DNA of 64,000 nucleotides from Thermoanaerobaculia bacterium (GCA_017883205.1 JADGNZ010000021.1:42028-106027); one strand, 5' to 3'; numbered from the stretch's first letter, positions 13,292-22,012 are shown. Program-made: numbers and translations. Notes: a model not told the origin generated them from the sequence alone.

Positions 13292-13864
13292 GTGCCGGAT
13301 AAAACGTCAACAGAAACCTATATCAGCGTGCTCGAGCACGCGGACGATTTCTTTCGCGGCGTTGCCGCGGCGCAACCACAAAGCCTGCAATGCGGACGTG
13401 GTTGTTCGCTCTGCTGCTACGGCATCTTTGAGATCGGCTCGGGCGATGTTCCGCTTCTCGCAGAAGGGCTGGAGAAGCTACACCACAAACGCCGGGCGAT
13501 GATCATCCGCCGGGCACGGGAGATCGTTTCATCGTCCGCGCATCCTGATCTTCGCGATTGCACGCCGGCCGAGAAAGCGGCGTTCTTCGATCGCACCGCG
13601 TCGACGCCTTGTCCGAACCTGAACGAACGCGGCGAATGTCTGATGTACGAGCACCGGCCGCTGGTCTGCCGCACATTCGGTCTTCCCGTTCGCGACGGCG
13701 ATCGCTACATCGGCGACATCTGCGAGCTGAATTTCCGCGATGCCTCGCAACCGCAGCGCGAGAAAGCCGCCTGGGACCTGCAGTGGGAGGACGCGCTCGG
13801 CGCCGAGGACGAATACACGATCCCCGAGGCGATCGTGTTGATTGCGCGAATGCGGGGGTGGTGA
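13292..13864 (+). CDS. YkgJ-type CxxxCxxCC cluster protein
   Basis: The protein carries two cysteine groups typical of the YkgJ family (putative zinc or iron-sulfur binding): CGRGCSLCC, and later CPNLNERGECLMYEHRPLVCRTFG. The family role is not established. The frame is open far upstream as an antisense shadow of atpF', so the start is uncertain. I chose the GTG that gives MPDKTSTETYISVLEHADDFF (190 residues); a GTG at 13328 is an alternative. No convincing Shine-Dalgarno is seen at either. The gene diverges from the atp operon. Confidence 0.75.
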   Translation: MPDKTSTETYISVLEHADDFFRGVAAAQPQSLQCGRGCSLCCYGIFEIGSGDVPLLAEGLEKLHHKRRAMIIRRAREIVSSSAHPDLRDCTPAEKAAFFDRTASTPCPNLNERGECLMYEHRPLVCRTFGLPVRDGDRYIGDICELNFRDASQPQREKAAWDLQWEDALGAEDEYTIPEAIVLIARMRGW

Positions 13865-14349
13865 AGTGCGCGCCTGCGGCGCGCGTTGTCGGTTGTCGGT
13901 TGGATGCGCTTCGCGCGTTGTCCTGCGTTAGCCCTGCGTTAGCCTGCTTTTCTCACGCTCTTATCGCAACCTTCCAATCGAGCGCCTTCTCCCCCACGGT
14001 TTTTGGGGGGGAGAAGGTGGCCGAAGGCCGGATGAGGGGGCGTTCCCACGGGTACGACATCCGTGCATGTGCCACGGTTTCAGGCAGTTCGGACGAGGTG
14101 TGGGTGATCGTCCTGCGTATTTGCTCCCCCCTCATCCGGCTTCGCCACCTTCTCCCCCCGCAAAAAGCGCGGGGGGAGAAGGCGCTCGATTGGGAAGCAC
14201 TCCAAGAAAAAAGAGGTGTGGCCTGGTGAGGTAGTGCGCTGCGCGCGTTGTCAGTTGTCGGTTGGTTGCGGCTCCGCCGCGTTGTCCAGCGGTTTTCAAA
14301 CGCGCGCAGCGCAACCAACCGACAACCGACAACGCGCGCAAGCGCACAA
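13865..14349. repeat. Gene-free stretch filled with two families of inverted repeats
   Basis: About 485 bp without a gene, between two converging transcription units. Family A: an inverted pair, 13973-14040 and 14126-14193, with arms reading GAGCGCCTTCTCCCCC ... GGATGAGGGGG. Each arm is itself a hairpin (CTTCTCCCCC against GGGGGGAGAAG). Family B: GTTGTCGGTTGTCGGTTGG units at about 13867-13921 and as an inverted pair at 14233-14347. Further copies occur at 20970-21033 (A) and 34386-34509 (B). The stem-loops may also terminate transcription on both strands. Confidence 0.85.
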
Positions 14350-14853
14350 CTACGCCTTCGATGCGATATTCGTAACCGTCGCCGGCTTCTTGTCGCCCAT
14401 CACGCAATTGCCCTGGAAGATGGCGCCCTCTTCGATGATCAGGGCTGGTGTGTCGATGTCGCTGTAGACCTTGCCGTTGCGGTGGATCTCCACGCGCTGC
14501 GCGGCCACGATCTTGCCGACGATGGTCCCGCTGATGGCGATGCGGCCGACGTGGATGTCGCCTTCGATGTGCGCGCTCTCGCCGACGATCAGCTCGTTCT
14601 TCGATACGATTTTGCCGTTGAAGCGCCCATCGATCCGCATCGTGTCTTCGAATTCCAGCTCGCCGTGAAACGAGGAGCCGCGATCGAGGAAGCCATTCAG
14701 TTCACCACTCTTGTTTTTCATATCGTTCCTCATGCCCTTCTCCACTCCCGGCATCCGGCTCCCGCGCAGGATCAGCAGGAATCCCAATGCGGCAACCAGC
14801 ACGGCCGCGGCAACCAGGAGCGTACTGCTAACGGCGCCTCCCCATGAGCTCAT
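14350..14853 (-). CDS. Bactofilin-like polymer-forming protein with an N-terminal membrane helix
   Basis: 167 residues. A hydrophobic segment (about 8-31, rich in L, V and A) comes first, then a right-handed beta-helix core typical of bactofilins. Short repeating strands read FHGELEFEDTMRIDGRFNGKI, IVGESAHIEGDI, GRIAISGTIVGKI, RVEIHRNGKVYSDI and LIIEEGAIFQG. Bactofilins form filaments that organise cell shape or chromosome segregation, and in several bacteria they sit next to parAB. The start overlaps the 3' end of parB by 26 bp, so it belongs to the parAB transcript. An internal Met at residue 34 would give a form without the membrane helix; which start is used cannot be told. Confidence 0.85.
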   Translation of the reverse strand: MSSWGGAVSSTLLVAAAVLVAALGFLLILRGSRMPGVEKGMRNDMKNKSGELNGFLDRGSSFHGELEFEDTMRIDGRFNGKIVSKNELIVGESAHIEGDIHVGRIAISGTIVGKIVAAQRVEIHRNGKVYSDIDTPALIIEEGAIFQGNCVMGDKKPATVTNIASKA

Positions 14854-15703
14854 CGACGACTCGGATCAACTCGTCTTCGCTGCCATAACGAATGTGGATG
14901 ACGCCACCGCGGCGCCTGCGGTCGATTTCTACTTTGGTTCGCAGAGTCCTTTGTAGCTTGTCTTCCGCGTCGCGCGTGAAGACATCCTTTTCCTTCTCTT
15001 TCTTTTCCACAGCCTTAGGGGAGCTCTCCGACGCCAGCATCTCCGTCTGACGGACGTTGAGGTTCTTCCGGACGACGCGGTCGGCGAGTTGCTCCTGTTT
15101 TCGCGGCGACTCGATCGCCAGCAACGCACGCGCGTGACCCATCGAAAGCTGACCGGAGGCCAGGAGTTTCTTCACCGAGTCAGGCAGCTTGAGAAGGCGT
15201 AGGAAGTTCGCTACGGTCGAGCGCTCCTTGCCGACGCGCTTCGAGATCTCCTCCTGCGTCAACTGGAACTCATCATGGAGCTGATGGTAGGCAAGCGCCT
15301 CTTCGATCGGATTGAGGTCCTCGCGCTGGATGTTTTCGATGAGAGCAATTTGAAGGGCATCGCCCTCCTGCATCATCTCTTTGATGAGCGCGGGAACGGT
15401 CGTCAGTCCGGCCTTCTGCGCAGCGCGGAAACGGCGCTCGCCGGCGATGAGCTTGTATTTGTCGCCCGCGCGCGTGACGACGAGCGGCTGCACGATGCCG
15501 TGCTGGCGGACGCTGCGCGCCAGCTCTTCGATCGAAGCCTCGTTGAACGTCTTTCGCGGTTGGTAAGGATTCGGCTGAATCTGCGAGATCGGAATCTCCG
15601 CGAGGCCCTGGGTCGCGTGCGCCTCGGCTGGTGCAGGCGGCTGCTCCTGCCGCTGAGGAATCAGCGCGCCGAGACCGCGTCCAAGAACTTTCCTCTGGAT
15701 CAT
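14828..15703 (-). CDS. parB: Chromosome-partitioning protein ParB (Spo0J type)
   Basis: 291 residues. The N terminus RKVLGRGLGALIP is the ParA-stimulating segment. The ParB/Srx CTPase domain follows with IQPNPYQPRKTF, VRQHGIVQPLVV and GERRFRAA. The DNA-binding HTH has LTQEEISKRVGKERSTVANFLRLLKLP. The C-terminal part should dimerise. It binds parS and spreads as a CTP-dependent clamp. Its start overlaps the parA stop by 1 base (TGATG). Two parS-like sites lie within 4 kb. Confidence 0.97.
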   Translation of the reverse strand: MIQRKVLGRGLGALIPQRQEQPPAPAEAHATQGLAEIPISQIQPNPYQPRKTFNEASIEELARSVRQHGIVQPLVVTRAGDKYKLIAGERRFRAAQKAGLTTVPALIKEMMQEGDALQIALIENIQREDLNPIEEALAYHQLHDEFQLTQEEISKRVGKERSTVANFLRLLKLPDSVKKLLASGQLSMGHARALLAIESPRKQEQLADRVVRKNLNVRQTEMLASESSPKAVEKKEKEKDVFTRDAEDKLQRTLRTKVEIDRRRRGGVIHIRYGSEDELIRVVDELMGRRR

Positions 15704-16470
15704 CAGATTACATTCTCCGCACGCTGAATGAACTCGCGAGCCAGACTGACGTACGCCTCGCTGCCGCGCGAACGGATATCGTAAAGAATAATCGGTTTGC
15801 CGAACGATGGCGCTTCGCTCAGGCGAACATTCCGCGGAATGACCGTGCGGTAGACCTTGTCGCCGAAGTGGCTGCGAACCTCTTCTGCGACTTGCCGCGT
15901 CAGGTTCATCCGGTCGTCGTACATGGTGAGAACGATACCTTCGATCTCGAGGCCGGGGTTGACCGCTCCCTGAACACGCTCGATCGTGGCGAGCAGTTGG
16001 GAGATCCCCTCGAGCGCAAAGTACTCGGTCTGGAGGGGAACAAGAACGGAGTGGGCGGCAGTGAGTCCGTTGACGGTGAGCAACCCGAGGGACGGCGGAA
16101 GGTCGATGAAGACGTAGTCGTAATCGGCGGCGACGGGATCGAGCACACGCTTGAGGTAGTACTCGCGGCCGATGGCCTCCCGAAGCTCTACTTCGGCGGC
16201 GACGAGATCGACCGACCCGGGCGCCACGAACAGCGTGGGGATCTCCGTCGGAAGAATGATGTCCGCCAGCGGCATCTTCTCGATGAGGACGTCGTACATG
16301 GAGCGCTCGGGATCCAGGATTCCGATCCCGGACGTCGCGTTTGCTTGCGGGTCGAGGTCGACCAGAAGGACGCGTCGCTCACATGCGGCGACGGATGCGC
16401 CGAGGTTGATCGCGGTCGTCGTTTTGCCGACACCGCCCTTTTGGTTCGCGAGCGCGAGGATCTTCGTCAT
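15703..16470 (-). CDS. parA: Chromosome-partitioning ATPase ParA (Soj type)
   Basis: 255 residues, the short chromosomal form without an N-terminal HTH. The deviant Walker A is KGGVGKTTTAINLGAS near residue 11, with the signature Lys. Switch regions VDLDPQANATSGIG and IDLPPSLGLLTVN are both present. It moves ParB-bound origins. The start overlaps rsmG by 4 bases, giving the familiar mnmG-rsmG-parA-parB order seen beside many bacterial origins. Confidence 0.97.
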   Translation of the reverse strand: MTKILALANQKGGVGKTTTAINLGASVAACERRVLLVDLDPQANATSGIGILDPERSMYDVLIEKMPLADIILPTEIPTLFVAPGSVDLVAAEVELREAIGREYYLKRVLDPVAADYDYVFIDLPPSLGLLTVNGLTAAHSVLVPLQTEYFALEGISQLLATIERVQGAVNPGLEIEGIVLTMYDDRMNLTRQVAEEVRSHFGDKVYRTVIPRNVRLSEAPSFGKPIILYDIRSRGSEAYVSLAREFIQRAENVI

Positions 16471-17083
16471 GCGGGGTGTTCCACGTGGAACGCAAGGGTG
16501 ACCAGATAATTCGATGTGCCACGAGGAAGCGTGAAGACGTCCGTCTTCGTGAAGCCTGGGATGAACGGAACGTCAGGCGAGCCTTGAAAAAGCGCCACCC
16601 GTCCCTCAGGTGCCATCCATTTCCCCAGCGATGGCACCCACTCCTCCGGATTTCCAACGGCACGCGATGTCACGAGGGAAAAACGAAGGTGGGAAGGAAA
16701 CTGCATCACAGCGCGCGCCAATCTATCACCGTAAATCACAGCGTTCAATTCGCAGGCCCGAACGATGTGTTTCAGAAAAGCCCACTTCTTCTTGTCCGAT
16801 TCGACGAGATGAAAGCGTGCCTCCGGCGAAACGATGGCCATCGGAACGGCCGGCAGTCCTCCGCCGCTCCCGAAGTCAAGCACCTCGCCCTGCGGCTTCA
16901 AAATCCCAGCCGCAGCAACCGCTTCGGCGATGTGGTCATCGAGATTCGCGACCGCTTCCGGCCCGATCAGGTTGATTCGCTCGTTCCAGCGAAGGAGCTC
17001 GCGCTTGTAGGTTTCGAGCTTTGCTGTCTTCCCCGTCGTGTCATCCTGAGCAGAGGTGTCATCCTGAGCGTCAGCGAAGGATC
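16467..17083 (-). CDS. rsmG: 16S rRNA (guanine-527-N7) methyltransferase
   Basis: The SAM-binding fold is clear: LDFGSGGGLPAVPMAIV, then FHLVESDKKKWAFLKH, and a later LVTSRAVG segment. The N-terminal helix has LLRWNERINLIGP. There is no ATG close to the conserved start. The only in-frame start codon near it is the TTG at about 17083, which makes 205 residues beginning MRSFADAQDD. That stretch is translated from a dispersed inverted repeat (17057-17150). A start further up inside the repeat is possible. The normal N terminus therefore seems to have been replaced or trimmed by the repeat. Function is secure, the start is not. Confidence 0.9.
16477..16492. promoter_or_regulatory. parS-like ParB-binding site
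   Basis: TGTTCCACGTGGAACG, a 16-bp near-palindrome matching the parS consensus TGTTNCACGTGNAACA except at the last base. It lies just upstream of the parA start, inside the 3' end of rsmG, about 8 kb from dnaA. Confidence 0.85.
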
Positions 17084-17150
17084 TCAAAATGCCCGGATCA
17101 TGGCTTGTGCGCCGCATTCTGAGATCCTTCGCTGACGCTCAGGATGACAC
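17057..17150. repeat. Inverted repeat at the rsmG-mnmG junction
   Basis: Arms of about 34 bp: GTGTCATCCTGAGCGTCAGC... at 17057-17091 and its complement at 17114-17150. A partial third arm end (GTCATCCTGAGCAG) lies at 17040-17053. The right arm contains the mnmG stop and the left arm the start region of rsmG. Confidence 0.9.
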
Positions 17151-19058
17151 CGCGGGCGACGCAGTGACAGAGCCGGCGGGCGAGAGAACACAGTTCCCGC
17201 GCCGCACATGCATCCGCACAATCGAGATCGCCGCCGGCGTCACGCCCGGGATCCTGCTGGCCTGGCCGATCGAGATCGGACGAACGGAGCTCAACTTCTC
17301 GATCATCTCGCGCGAGAGTCCCGGAAGACCGTACGACATCTCCGCCGGGATCTTCATCCCCTCTTCCTCGGCCGATCGCGCAGCTTCTCGCTGCTGACGA
17401 TCGATGTAACCGGCGTAGCGAAGCTGCGACACGACGCCATCCAACTCCTCATCGCCGAGTTGGCCGAACGCCTTCGCAAGCTCCGGAAACGTCGCTGCGG
17501 CTGCGGTCATGAAGTGCTCGACATCGAAGCCGGCCCGTTGCATCAGGCGAGCGATCGTCGCCTTTTCGTTCAACGAAATGCCGGCACGGTCGAGCCACGC
17601 CAGCGTTTCGCGGTCCGGTGTCACAGCTTCCGACTCCGCTGCTTCCCTCGCCTGCCGCATCCTCTCTACACGCGCATCGACGCGCCGCCTTCGCTTGTCA
17701 TCGAGAAGGCCAAGACCAGCCGCGATCGGCGAAAGGCGCTCGTAAACGGAGTCGCAGCCGAGCAGAAGGCGGTGCTCCGCACGCGAGGTGAACATCCGGT
17801 AGGGCTCTTCCGTCCCCTGCGTCACGAGGTCGTCGATCATCACGGCTGCATAGGCCTGATCCCGGCGCAGAACCACCGGATCGCCGCCGCGGATTTGCTG
17901 GAGCGCGTTGATTCCGGCGAGCAGCCCTTGCGCCGCAGCCTCTTCGTATCCCGAGGTGCCGTTGATCTGGCCCGCCAGAAAGAGCCCCTCCACCCCTCGT
18001 ACTTGCAGCGTCGGATCGAGCTGCCTCGGATTCACGAAGTCGTACTCGACCGCGTACCCGTAGCGGGCGATGACTGCCTTTTCGAATCCCGGCAGCGATT
18101 GCACCACGGCGTCCTGGACGTCCGCGGGCAGCGACGTGGAGATGCCGTTCATGTAAAGCCAGGGATGCTGAAGACCTTCCGGCTCGACGAATACCTGGTG
18201 CCGCTCTTTGTCCGCAAACCGCACGACCTTGTCTTCGATCGAAGGGCAGTAACGAGGTCCGGTGGCGTGGATCTGTCCCGAGTACATCGGCGCGCGATGG
18301 ATGTTTGCCCGGATCAGATCGTGGGCGAACGAGCCGGTGTAGGTCAGATGGCAGAGGATCTGCGGCAATGGCAGCCGGTCGGTCAGGATCGAGAACGGAC
18401 GCGGAACCACATCCCCTGGCGCTTCCTCCAGCTTCGAGAAATCGACGGAGTTGCGATCAACGCGAGGTGGAGTACCGGTCTTGAGGCGGCCGAGATCGAG
18501 ACCAAGCTCCCGAAGCGAATCGGACAACGTCTCCGCTGCCGGCTCGCCAAAACGGCCGCCGGCGGTCTGCGTTTCGCCCGAGTGCATGAGTGCGCGAAGG
18601 AAAGTGCCTGTCGTCACGATCACGGCGCGGGCGTGAAGCTTCGTACCATCGCGGAACGCGACGCCGCGCACGGTCCGGCCATCGATCAGAAGCGCCGAAA
18701 CAGATCCTTCGACGATCGTGATGTTGGGCTCGGCGGCCAGAACCTGCTGGACGGCAGCGGCGTAAAGGTCGCGATCACACTGAGCGCGCGGCCCCTGAAC
18801 GGCTGGACCCTTGGAGCGGTTCAGCACTTTGAACTGGATGCCGGCCTGATCGGTTGCCTCCCCCATCAGTCCGCCGAGGGCGTCAATTTCTTTGACCAGG
18901 TTGCCTTTGGCCAGACCGCCGATGGCGGGATTGCACGACATGCGTCCGATAGCATCGCGCAACATGGTCACAAGGGCCACGCGCGCACCGCCGCGCGCGC
19001 AAACGCGAGCAGCCTCTGCGCCGGCATGACCACCACCGATGACGATGACATCGAGCAT
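17139..19058 (-). CDS. mnmG: tRNA uridine-5-carboxymethylaminomethyl modification enzyme, FAD subunit
   Basis: 639 residues. The FAD-binding motif GGGHAGAEAA is at the N terminus. The family signatures SCNPAIGGLAKGNLVKEIDALGG and GLFLAGQINGTSGYEEAAAQG follow, and a C-terminal helical domain contacts MnmE. With MnmE it modifies U34 of certain tRNAs. The last residues (PAVSS) come from a dispersed repeat arm that also provides the stop codon. The start ATG touches a parS-like site. Confidence 0.97.
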   Translation of the reverse strand: MLDVIVIGGGHAGAEAARVCARGGARVALVTMLRDAIGRMSCNPAIGGLAKGNLVKEIDALGGLMGEATDQAGIQFKVLNRSKGPAVQGPRAQCDRDLYAAAVQQVLAAEPNITIVEGSVSALLIDGRTVRGVAFRDGTKLHARAVIVTTGTFLRALMHSGETQTAGGRFGEPAAETLSDSLRELGLDLGRLKTGTPPRVDRNSVDFSKLEEAPGDVVPRPFSILTDRLPLPQILCHLTYTGSFAHDLIRANIHRAPMYSGQIHATGPRYCPSIEDKVVRFADKERHQVFVEPEGLQHPWLYMNGISTSLPADVQDAVVQSLPGFEKAVIARYGYAVEYDFVNPRQLDPTLQVRGVEGLFLAGQINGTSGYEEAAAQGLLAGINALQQIRGGDPVVLRRDQAYAAVMIDDLVTQGTEEPYRMFTSRAEHRLLLGCDSVYERLSPIAAGLGLLDDKRRRRVDARVERMRQAREAAESEAVTPDRETLAWLDRAGISLNEKATIARLMQRAGFDVEHFMTAAAATFPELAKAFGQLGDEELDGVVSQLRYAGYIDRQQREAARSAEEEGMKIPAEMSYGLPGLSREMIEKLSSVRPISIGQASRIPGVTPAAISIVRMHVRRGNCVLSPAGSVTASPAVSS

Positions 19059-19073
19059 GTTTCACGTGGAACA
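19058..19073. promoter_or_regulatory. parS-like ParB-binding site at the mnmG start
   Basis: TGTTTCACGTGGAACA matches the parS consensus TGTTNCACGTGNAACA completely. It overlaps the first base of the mnmG start codon, so ParB loading could affect mnmG expression. Confidence 0.93.
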
Positions 19074-19583
19074 TGCGGCCTGGTCACCTTCATCCCGAGG
19101 CTGGGAGTGCGCGTACTACTTCGGATCGCCTGGTCAGTACGAATACGGGCGAGACGAGGAGGAATCACCGGCGAAACGAGTCAGGGCAGCGATTGTCACA
19201 AAAGTTGGCAATTTCACGACTAAAAATGGAAACTAGACAAAATGAGAATCCATGAACGGTAAATGAGAATCCATGAACGGTAAATGAGAATCCGTGAACG
19301 GTAAATGAGAATCCGTGAACGGTAAATGAGAATCCGTGAACGGTAAATGAGAATCCGTGAACGGTAAATGAGAATCCGTGAACGGTAAACGGGAATCCAT
19401 GAATGGGAAATGGGAATCCGTGAATGGGAAACCGGATCACATGAATGGGAAATCAGATCACGTGAGCGGGAAGTCGGAACCCGTGAACGGGAAGAGAGAA
19501 CGGGTTCACGCGGAGCCGCGGAGAGCGCGGGGCTTCTTTCTCCGCACCTCCGCGCCTCCGCGTGACCATCGCCCCTGGCCCGT
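19074..19583. repeat. Gene-free gap with a 21-bp minisatellite and a hairpin element
   Basis: About 510 bp between mnmG and mnmE. From about 19228 to 19500 a 21-bp unit (TGAGAATCCGTGAACGG followed by TAAA) repeats about a dozen times. The first seven or so copies are nearly identical and the later ones drift (GGGAATCCATGAATGGG, GATCACATGAATGGG). At 19507-19564 there is a hairpin element, CACGCGGAG...CTCCGCGTG, with relatives at 42710-42764 and 47476-47531. The repeat is open in several frames because 21 is a multiple of three, but nothing supports a real protein here. The mnmG promoter should lie near 19074-19200. Confidence 0.9.
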
Positions 19584-20903
19584 TCATTTCCCTATGCAGA
19601 ACTTCGAGAAGATCTCCGTGAAGACGTCGCCGGTGGTGATCGCGCCCGTCAGGAGCGCGAGCGCGGACGCGGCGCGGTTGAGGTCGACGACGATGATCTG
19701 CTCGTCGAGTCCGCCCTCGATGGCCGCCAGCGCAGCCTGTAGCGCTTCGGAGCACTCCACTACCGCACGCAACTGCCGCTCGTTGACGAGGCTCCCCTCC
19801 GGTGCAGCGAACTCGTCGCGAACCAGAGCGTCCAGCCGCGCAAGGAGTTGCTCAATTCCGAGCTCGGCCGTAACGCTGATCCCGAACGCTCCCTTCGGCG
19901 CAGGCGCCCGATCGATCTTGGTGTAGATGAGAATCGCGTTTGGAAACAACGCCATCTCATCCTCGGCGCTCACTCCTTCCGAAGCATCGACCAGATAGAG
20001 AACGATGTCGGCCTGCCCGGCGGCCTCGCGCGCGCGGGCGACTCCGATCTCTTCGACGACGTCACCACTCGATCGCAGGCCGGCCGTGTCGGCAATCGTC
20101 ACCGGCAATCCGCCGATCTCAATCGTCTCGCTGACGATGTCGCGCGTCGTCCCCGGAATGGCGGTGACGATGGCGCGCTCGCTCCCGACGAGGCGATTCA
20201 ACAGCGTCGATTTGCCGGCGTTCGGCCGCCCGAGGATCACAGCCTTCAGCCCGGAGGTCGTGGCGCGGCCGCGTCGATACGTCTCGCCCATCGCTCGCGT
20301 CTCGGCGATCGCGTCAACGATCCGCGCGCGGGCATCCTCGCGCGTGATGAACTCGTATCCCTCCTCCGAAAAATCAAGCGCTGCTTCGAGGCGGGAGATG
20401 ACATGAAGGAGCGTGTCGCGGATCGACATGGCCCGGCGGCTCAGCACTCCATCGAGGTTGCCGAGGGAGAGTTTGGCTTGAAGCGTGGTGCGGGAGTTGA
20501 TCAGGTCCGCGATCGACTCGGCCTGGACGAGATCCAGCTTTCCGTTCAACACAGCGCGCTCGGTAAACTCGCCGGGCTGGGCGATCCTCGCGCCCAACTC
20601 GACTACGGCCGCGATCACGCGCTGCACGAGCAATGGACTGCCGTGAAGGGTGAGCTCGACAAGATCGTTGCCGGTAAACGAGTGCGGAGCGGCGTAGCGA
20701 ACGGCCACGCAATCGTCGAGCACCTCACCTCTCATCTGCAAATGGATATGGGTGGCGTGCCTGATCTCCGGCGAGACACCTCCCAGCGTTTGCAGGATGG
20801 CCGCGCTGCGCGGCCCATCGATCCGGACGATGGCTAGTGCTCCCCTGCCGAGCGGCGTGGCGGGAGCGACGATCGTATCGAGATCAGGTTGTTCGGTTGT
20901 CAC
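19584..20903 (-). CDS. mnmE: tRNA modification GTPase MnmE
   Basis: 439 residues. The N-terminal THF-binding domain begins TIVAPATPLGRGALAIVRIDG. The inserted G domain has GRPNAGKSTLLNRL (P-loop), GTTRD and DTAGLR. The C-terminal helical domain ends in the invariant FCIGK, whose Cys is needed for the modification reaction. It works with MnmG on wobble uridines. The gene begins after a repeat-rich gap and ends before the 21-bp minisatellite; between it and mnmG there is no other gene. Confidence 0.97.
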   Translation of the reverse strand: MTTEQPDLDTIVAPATPLGRGALAIVRIDGPRSAAILQTLGGVSPEIRHATHIHLQMRGEVLDDCVAVRYAAPHSFTGNDLVELTLHGSPLLVQRVIAAVVELGARIAQPGEFTERAVLNGKLDLVQAESIADLINSRTTLQAKLSLGNLDGVLSRRAMSIRDTLLHVISRLEAALDFSEEGYEFITREDARARIVDAIAETRAMGETYRRGRATTSGLKAVILGRPNAGKSTLLNRLVGSERAIVTAIPGTTRDIVSETIEIGGLPVTIADTAGLRSSGDVVEEIGVARAREAAGQADIVLYLVDASEGVSAEDEMALFPNAILIYTKIDRAPAPKGAFGISVTAELGIEQLLARLDALVRDEFAAPEGSLVNERQLRAVVECSEALQAALAAIEGGLDEQIIVVDLNRAASALALLTGAITTGDVFTEIFSKFCIGK

Positions 20904-21112
20904 GTTGAGTTGCTGGGTTGCTGGGAATCGAGACCTCTTGAGAAGAACGTGTTCATCGTATCTGCACGGCCCCCCTCATCCGCCTTCGGCACCTTCTCCC
21001 CCCGAAAAGCGCGGGGGGAGAAGGCGCTCGATTCAAAGGAGTCGCTTAGAAAGTGTGAGAAATGCTGCCAACTGAGCAAGTAACCCAGCAGCCCGCTCAG
21101 ACAGCCCGGCAA
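20904..21112. repeat. Repeat-rich gap between khpB and mnmE
   Basis: A family A hairpin element lies at 20970-21033 (CCTCATCCG...CCTTCTCCCC...GGGGGGAGAAGG). It is flanked by a pair reading GTTGCTGGGTTGCTGG at 20914-20930 and AACCCAGCAGCCC near 21081. The same CAGCAAC/GTTGCTG words occur at 31376-31408. No gene is seen. Confidence 0.75.
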
Positions 21113-21997
21113 CTACTCAGCCTGTTTTTGCCGGCGCAGAATGGCCACCCGTTTGTAGAAGCCGTCGCCGCGCGACTCGGTCGTGACATCGGCATCTTCC
21201 TGCAGCGTGAGATGGACGATGCGCCGCTCGATCGGCGTCATGGCCGGCAGGAGCTGCTCGCGGCCGCTCGTACGGACCTCGTCTGCGAGATCGCGCGCCT
21301 TCTCCGCAAGTTGTTCGGTGCGCCGTTCCTTGAATGCTTCGCAATTCAGCTCGATCTCTTTTTCGACCGTGTTGCCGACGAGCGCCTTGTTGCTCAGTAC
21401 CTGGATCGCGTCGAGCAGCTCGCCATGTTGTTCCGTGAGCAACCGGGCATCGGCGCCGAACAGCCGCACGATGATCTGCGTCTCGTTCTCCTCGGTGCGA
21501 ATCTCGAGCTGCAGTTTCGACAGCTCGACCACACGCGCGCACCAGGCGCGCACGACGCCGGCCTGTTCCGACTCCGGTCCCTGCTCCGGGATCTCGCCTG
21601 CGAAACGCTCGAAATCGCCGGTCTGAAAATCATCGCCGTGCTCGCGACGCGGTCCACGGCCGCGGTCACCGCCCGAGTTTCCGCCACGACCTCGCCCGTC
21701 GCCGCCTCGCCCTCGGCCGCGGTCCCGGCCACCTCGTCCGCGACCACCACCACCGCTCGCGCGGCGCGACGGTGCGCCCTGGGCCGACTGGCCCTGAGCA
21801 GCGGCCGGCGACTGCGCCGAACTGGCCACCGCCGCGTCATTCACTTCGGCTTCGACGACGATGCGCTTGAACCCGCCGAGGAAGCCGCGCTTTTCCAGGA
21901 CGACGTGATACGTCAGTTGATCGCGCTCGACCCCGAACGCTTCGGTGGCCATCGTCAATGCTTCGTCGAGACTCTTACCTTCAAATCGCTGAGCCAT
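21113..21997 (-). CDS. khpB: RNA-binding protein KhpB/Jag with RG-rich linker
   Basis: The start is the ATG giving MAQRFEGKSLDEAL, with GCGGAAG as a good Shine-Dalgarno; the product is 294 residues. The N-terminal Jag domain (FGVERDQLTYHVVLEKRGFLGGFKR) comes first. A low-complexity linker of about 60 residues follows (GGGGRGRGGRDRGRGRGG type), then a KH domain and an R3H domain with MTPIERRIVHLTLQ and ESRGDGFYKRV. KhpB binds RNA globally and affects cell division and envelope genes in other bacteria. It follows yidC at 15 bp in the usual rpmH-rnpA-yidD-yidC-khpB order. The long RGG-like linker is unusual and may bind RNA itself. Confidence 0.93.
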   Translation of the reverse strand: MAQRFEGKSLDEALTMATEAFGVERDQLTYHVVLEKRGFLGGFKRIVVEAEVNDAAVASSAQSPAAAQGQSAQGAPSRRASGGGGRGRGGRDRGRGRGGDGRGRGGNSGGDRGRGPRREHGDDFQTGDFERFAGEIPEQGPESEQAGVVRAWCARVVELSKLQLEIRTEENETQIIVRLFGADARLLTEQHGELLDAIQVLSNKALVGNTVEKEIELNCEAFKERRTEQLAEKARDLADEVRTSGREQLLPAMTPIERRIVHLTLQEDADVTTESRGDGFYKRVAILRRQKQAE

Positions 21998-22012
21998 TGA
22001 TCTTCCGCTCAA

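Noticed and set aside
19165..19440. 91-residue frame of HGFSFTV repeats
   Set aside because: It is the 21-bp minisatellite read in one of several equally open frames, with no start signal.
19228..19500. Possible CRISPR array
   Set aside because: Units are contiguous with no spacers, 21 bp long, and no cas genes are present.
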